Positions 13,563-15,186 of a stretch of DNA of 15,186 bases are shown one piece after another (within the stretch, counting starts at the first letter, position 1; each line of letters starts with the position of its first letter). Origin of the DNA: Limnochordia bacterium (GTDB taxonomy: Bacteria > Bacillota > Limnochordia > Darwinibacteriales > DTU012); contig SKHL01000298.1 in assembly GCA_007116995.1 (NCBI GenBank), forward strand, positions 1 to 15,186, read 5' to 3'. Below the pieces are notes generated by a model, which saw only the letters and a list, made by a program, of their open reading frames with translations, made no database searches and had not been told where the DNA came from. A program made the translations under genes and the position numbers.

Positions 13563-14392
13563 GTAGACAAGCCTTAGGAAGAGGATTACGATCTTTGATT
13601 CCCCAAGTTGAAGAGGATAATCACGCTGGGGTTGAGCAGATTAGTGTAGACAGTATTGTTCCTAATCCATTTCAGCCACGTAAGCACTTTGATGAAGAGA
13701 AGCTAGATCAACTCGTAAATTCTATCAAGCAACACGGGGTATTGGAACCGATTATAGTTCGCAAGGCAGCAGAGGATTACCAGATCGTTGTTGGCGAGCG
13801 ACGATGGAGAGCCTGCAGCTTAGCTGGATTTACTACTATTCCTGCAGTTGTTCGCGATTTTTCCGACCGACAAATGACGGAAGTAGCCTTGATAGAAAAT
13901 CTTCAGCGTGAGGATCTTAATGTGATTGAAGAAGCCGAAGGATACTTACGGTTAATTCATGAGTTTTCTTTGACTCAAGAGGATGTAGCTCTATCAGTGG
14001 GTAAGAAGCGTTCGTCAGTGGCTAACACTTTGCGGTTATTAAGTTTAGATGACCGAGTTAAGGAACTGGTAGTAGAGGGAGTCTTAAGTAGAGGCCATGC
14101 AAAAGTTCTGCTGTCGGTGGAAGATACGTCGGAGCGACAGCATCTTGCAGAACGGATAATCCGAGAGGACTTGTCAGTACGACATCTGGAAAAAATAATC
14201 AAAAGCACACCGCGTGTTCCACGTAGAACAATGGTCAATGAAGATCCGGAGGTGCAAGTGCTGCAAGAAGAATTACAGCGTGTATTGGGCACAAAGGTAC
14301 GGTTAGATTACCGAAAAGGCAAGGGGAAAATAGAAATTGAGTACTATTCTGACGAGGAATTAGAACGAATTCTCGAATTTATGCGGGGCTAA
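13559..14392 (+). CDS. parB: Chromosome-partitioning protein ParB (Spo0J), CTPase
   Basis: 277 aa. The N-terminal ALGRGLRSLIP (5-15) is the short basic peptide that stimulates ParA ATPase. The CTP-binding domain carries PNPFQPR (35-41), GERRWRA (79-85) and ENLQRED (113-119). The DNA-binding helices at about 137-162 have R151, T157 and S162, and G179 lies in RGHAK; these match the ParB rather than the Noc specificity set (R/T/A/G) at three of four positions. The C-terminal dimerisation domain is at about 230-277. It loads at parS, slides as a CTP clamp and recruits SMC condensin. GTG start at 13559 with AGAGGAGGTG upstream, overlapping parA. An imperfect parS lies inside the gene at 14215-14230. 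Confidence 0.96.
   Translation: MSRQALGRGLRSLIPQVEEDNHAGVEQISVDSIVPNPFQPRKHFDEEKLDQLVNSIKQHGVLEPIIVRKAAEDYQIVVGERRWRACSLAGFTTIPAVVRDFSDRQMTEVALIENLQREDLNVIEEAEGYLRLIHEFSLTQEDVALSVGKKRSSVANTLRLLSLDDRVKELVVEGVLSRGHAKVLLSVEDTSERQHLAERIIREDLSVRHLEKIIKSTPRVPRRTMVNEDPEVQVLQEELQRVLGTKVRLDYRKGKGKIEIEYYSDEELERILEFMRG
14215..14230 (+). promoter_or_regulatory. parS: Imperfect parS inside parB
   Basis: TGTTCCACGTAGAACA differs by one base from the perfect palindrome TGTTCCACGTGGAACA found 380 bp downstream, and by two from the B. subtilis consensus TGTTNCACGTGAAACA. It encodes part of the linker before the dimerisation domain (around RVPRRT). A parS inside spo0J is known in B. subtilis, so the position is suggestive. 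Confidence 0.6.
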
Positions 14393-14582
14393 CGTTTGGA
14401 AGATGCCCATATACGATAAGCATTGATGGCACAAGAACCGCTGATGATCTCATGGCCTAATAGTATTGGTGCTCGATGCATACGAAACCTGGCGATAAGC
14501 CTAGTAGAAGAGAGGGTTTCTACTTCGATGTCATCACAACCGTTTATGAGATTGTTGGTAAATAGAATAATAAGATAGTACG
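14393..14582. other. Gap downstream of parB without a supported gene
   Basis: About 190 bp between the parB stop and the parS palindrome. A weak 7-bp stem (AGTAGAA...TTCTACT near 14509-14530) is visible but has no T-run. A minus-strand reading frame of 66 codons crosses the stretch. It begins with a TTG inside the palindrome and has no recognisable ribosome binding site or domain, so I do not call it a gene. Confidence 0.4.
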
Positions 14583-14618
14583 ATACCAATAGTGTTCCAC
14601 GTGGAACACTATTGGTAT
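14583..14618. repeat. parS: Perfect 36-bp palindrome carrying a parS site at its centre
   Basis: The arms ATACCAATAGTGTTCCAC and GTGGAACACTATTGGTAT are exact reverse complements, centred at 14600/14601. The central 16 bp (14593-14608), TGTTCCACGTGGAACA, is a fully symmetric parS. The symmetry extends 10 bp beyond parS on each side, which ParB binding does not need. It lies between the convergent parB and yyaC genes, so as RNA it could fold into a long hairpin and help end transcription from both sides; the T-tracts beside it are weak. Confidence 0.9.
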
Positions 14619-14628
14619 GTGGAACACT
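14619..14628 (+). repeat. Extra parS right half-site abutting the palindrome
   Basis: GTGGAACACT here is an exact 10-bp direct repeat of 14601-14610, the right arm of parS, shifted by 18 bp. It starts at the base after the palindrome ends and has no matching left half. It may be a remnant of a duplicated site or an additional ParB contact. Confidence 0.75.
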
Positions 14629-14633
14629 TTTAG

Positions 14634-15186
14634 CTAGGGTAAGACGGACTCAACAATCTGTCGCTGTTCTACACTCCATCCATGCAAACTCATGCAAATT
14701 CCTTCTGCAATGACCTCCCCCATTTTCATGACTAAACTTAAACGTGTATTCTGTAAGACGAAATATTCCATCAAACCCCCCACGTTTACAATCCCTATAA
14801 GATGATAGTGTCCAATGTTTGGTAGACTCTTGTTAACACCTGTTCCCGGTTTTAACGGCCCTTCTTTCAACGATATAAAACCCACGTTTTCGGCTCGGCC
14901 TAAACATGCATCAATGGCTATAATAACACTGTCAGGGTGTTTTCCCTTGATTTCCTGGACTCGTTGGTCTAAGTTTAATGCATGCACTGGCTCCTCTAGC
15001 GTACCATATATAGTTACTCCAGGCTTATGAGACGCAGCCAACTGGCTTCCAATTAATGGCCCTAACGAATCTCCTGTAGATCGATCTGTGCCTACACAGA
15101 CGACGACTATGGACTGTGTGTTTAGAATACCGGCAATGGCCAAAGCAAGAGACTCCGATGCAAAAGGATCATCCATATGAAAACGA
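14634..15186 (-). CDS. yyaC: YyaC-like spore protein, DUF1256 family (5' end probably beyond window)
   Basis: About 180 aa are visible from an ATG at 15176, but the frame stays open to the window edge (upstream codons read R-F-H). No ribosome binding site precedes that ATG, so the true start probably lies outside. The motif VCVGTDRSTGDSLGPLIG (residues 26-43 from that ATG), YGTLEEPVHALNL (57-69), IIAIDACLG (85-93) and the conserved PGTGVNKSLPNIG (109-121) identify the DUF1256/YyaC family, which resembles the germination protease GPR fold and is found in endospore formers. It is convergent with parB, separated by the parS palindrome. Exact function is not established to my knowledge. Confidence 0.88.
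   Translation of the reverse strand, partial: RFHMDDPFASESLALAIAGILNTQSIVVVCVGTDRSTGDSLGPLIGSQLAASHKPGVTIYGTLEEPVHALNLDQRVQEIKGKHPDSVIIAIDACLGRAENVGFISLKEGPLKPGTGVNKSLPNIGHYHLIGIVNVGGLMEYFVLQNTRLSLVMKMGEVIAEGICMSLHGWSVEQRQIVESVLP

Noticed and set aside
14389..14589. A 66-codon minus-strand reading frame between yyaC and parB
   Set aside because: It begins with a TTG inside the parS palindrome, has no Shine-Dalgarno, matches no family I know, and overlaps the end of parB. It could be a decayed gene remnant, but nothing supports that.
1..15186. Mobile elements, CRISPR arrays, tRNA or rRNA genes, phage or toxin-antitoxin genes
   Set aside because: Read through on both strands by eye; no transposase, integrase, regularly spaced repeats, cloverleaf or attachment sites were found. 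Nearly all sequence is accounted for by conserved origin-region genes and oriC.

Overview
The window is the replication-origin region of a low-to-moderate GC, endospore-forming Firmicute. It most resembles a Clostridia/Peptococcaceae-type genome, but I infer this from gene order and protein style and cannot name a species. The order recF-(S4 protein)-dnaN-dnaA <- oriC -> rpmH-rnpA-yidD-yidC-jag-mnmE-mnmG-mnmG-rsmG-noc-parA-parB is the classical origin cluster also known from Bacillus subtilis. A yyaC-type spore gene (DUF1256) on the far right supports a spore former. Ribosome binding sites are strong and AGGAGG-like. GTG and TTG starts are frequent.

Left arm (1-3199, minus strand): the N-terminal part of recF (cut by the window edge), a 71-aa S4 RNA-binding protein, the DNA polymerase sliding clamp (dnaN) and the initiator (dnaA). 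The origin is bipartite. The large gap upstream of dnaA (3200-3825) carries four perfect and about nine near-perfect DnaA boxes. The dnaA-dnaN gap (1570-1819) carries two perfect DnaA boxes, a DnaA-trio tract and an AT-rich stretch, which together look like the unwinding site.

Right arm (3826-14392, plus strand): rpmH, rnpA, yidD, yidC and jag form a ribosomal protein / RNase P / membrane-insertion operon that ends near a hairpin. It is followed by a tRNA and rRNA modification operon of mnmE, two complete tandem mnmG genes and rsmG, closed by a strong intrinsic terminator at 11807-11834. A third block, noc-parA-parB, has overlapping genes and encodes nucleoid occlusion and chromosome segregation. 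Residues in the DNA-binding helices separate Noc (first ParB-like protein) from true ParB (second).

Right end (14393-15186): a parS site sits at the centre of a perfect 36-bp palindrome between parB and the convergent yyaC gene, and an extra right half-site lies immediately next to it. A second, imperfect parS lies inside the parB coding sequence.

The least ordinary features are the tandem mnmG pair, whose first copy departs from several family-signature residues, and the extended palindromic parS. I saw no mobile element, CRISPR array, tRNA or rRNA gene.
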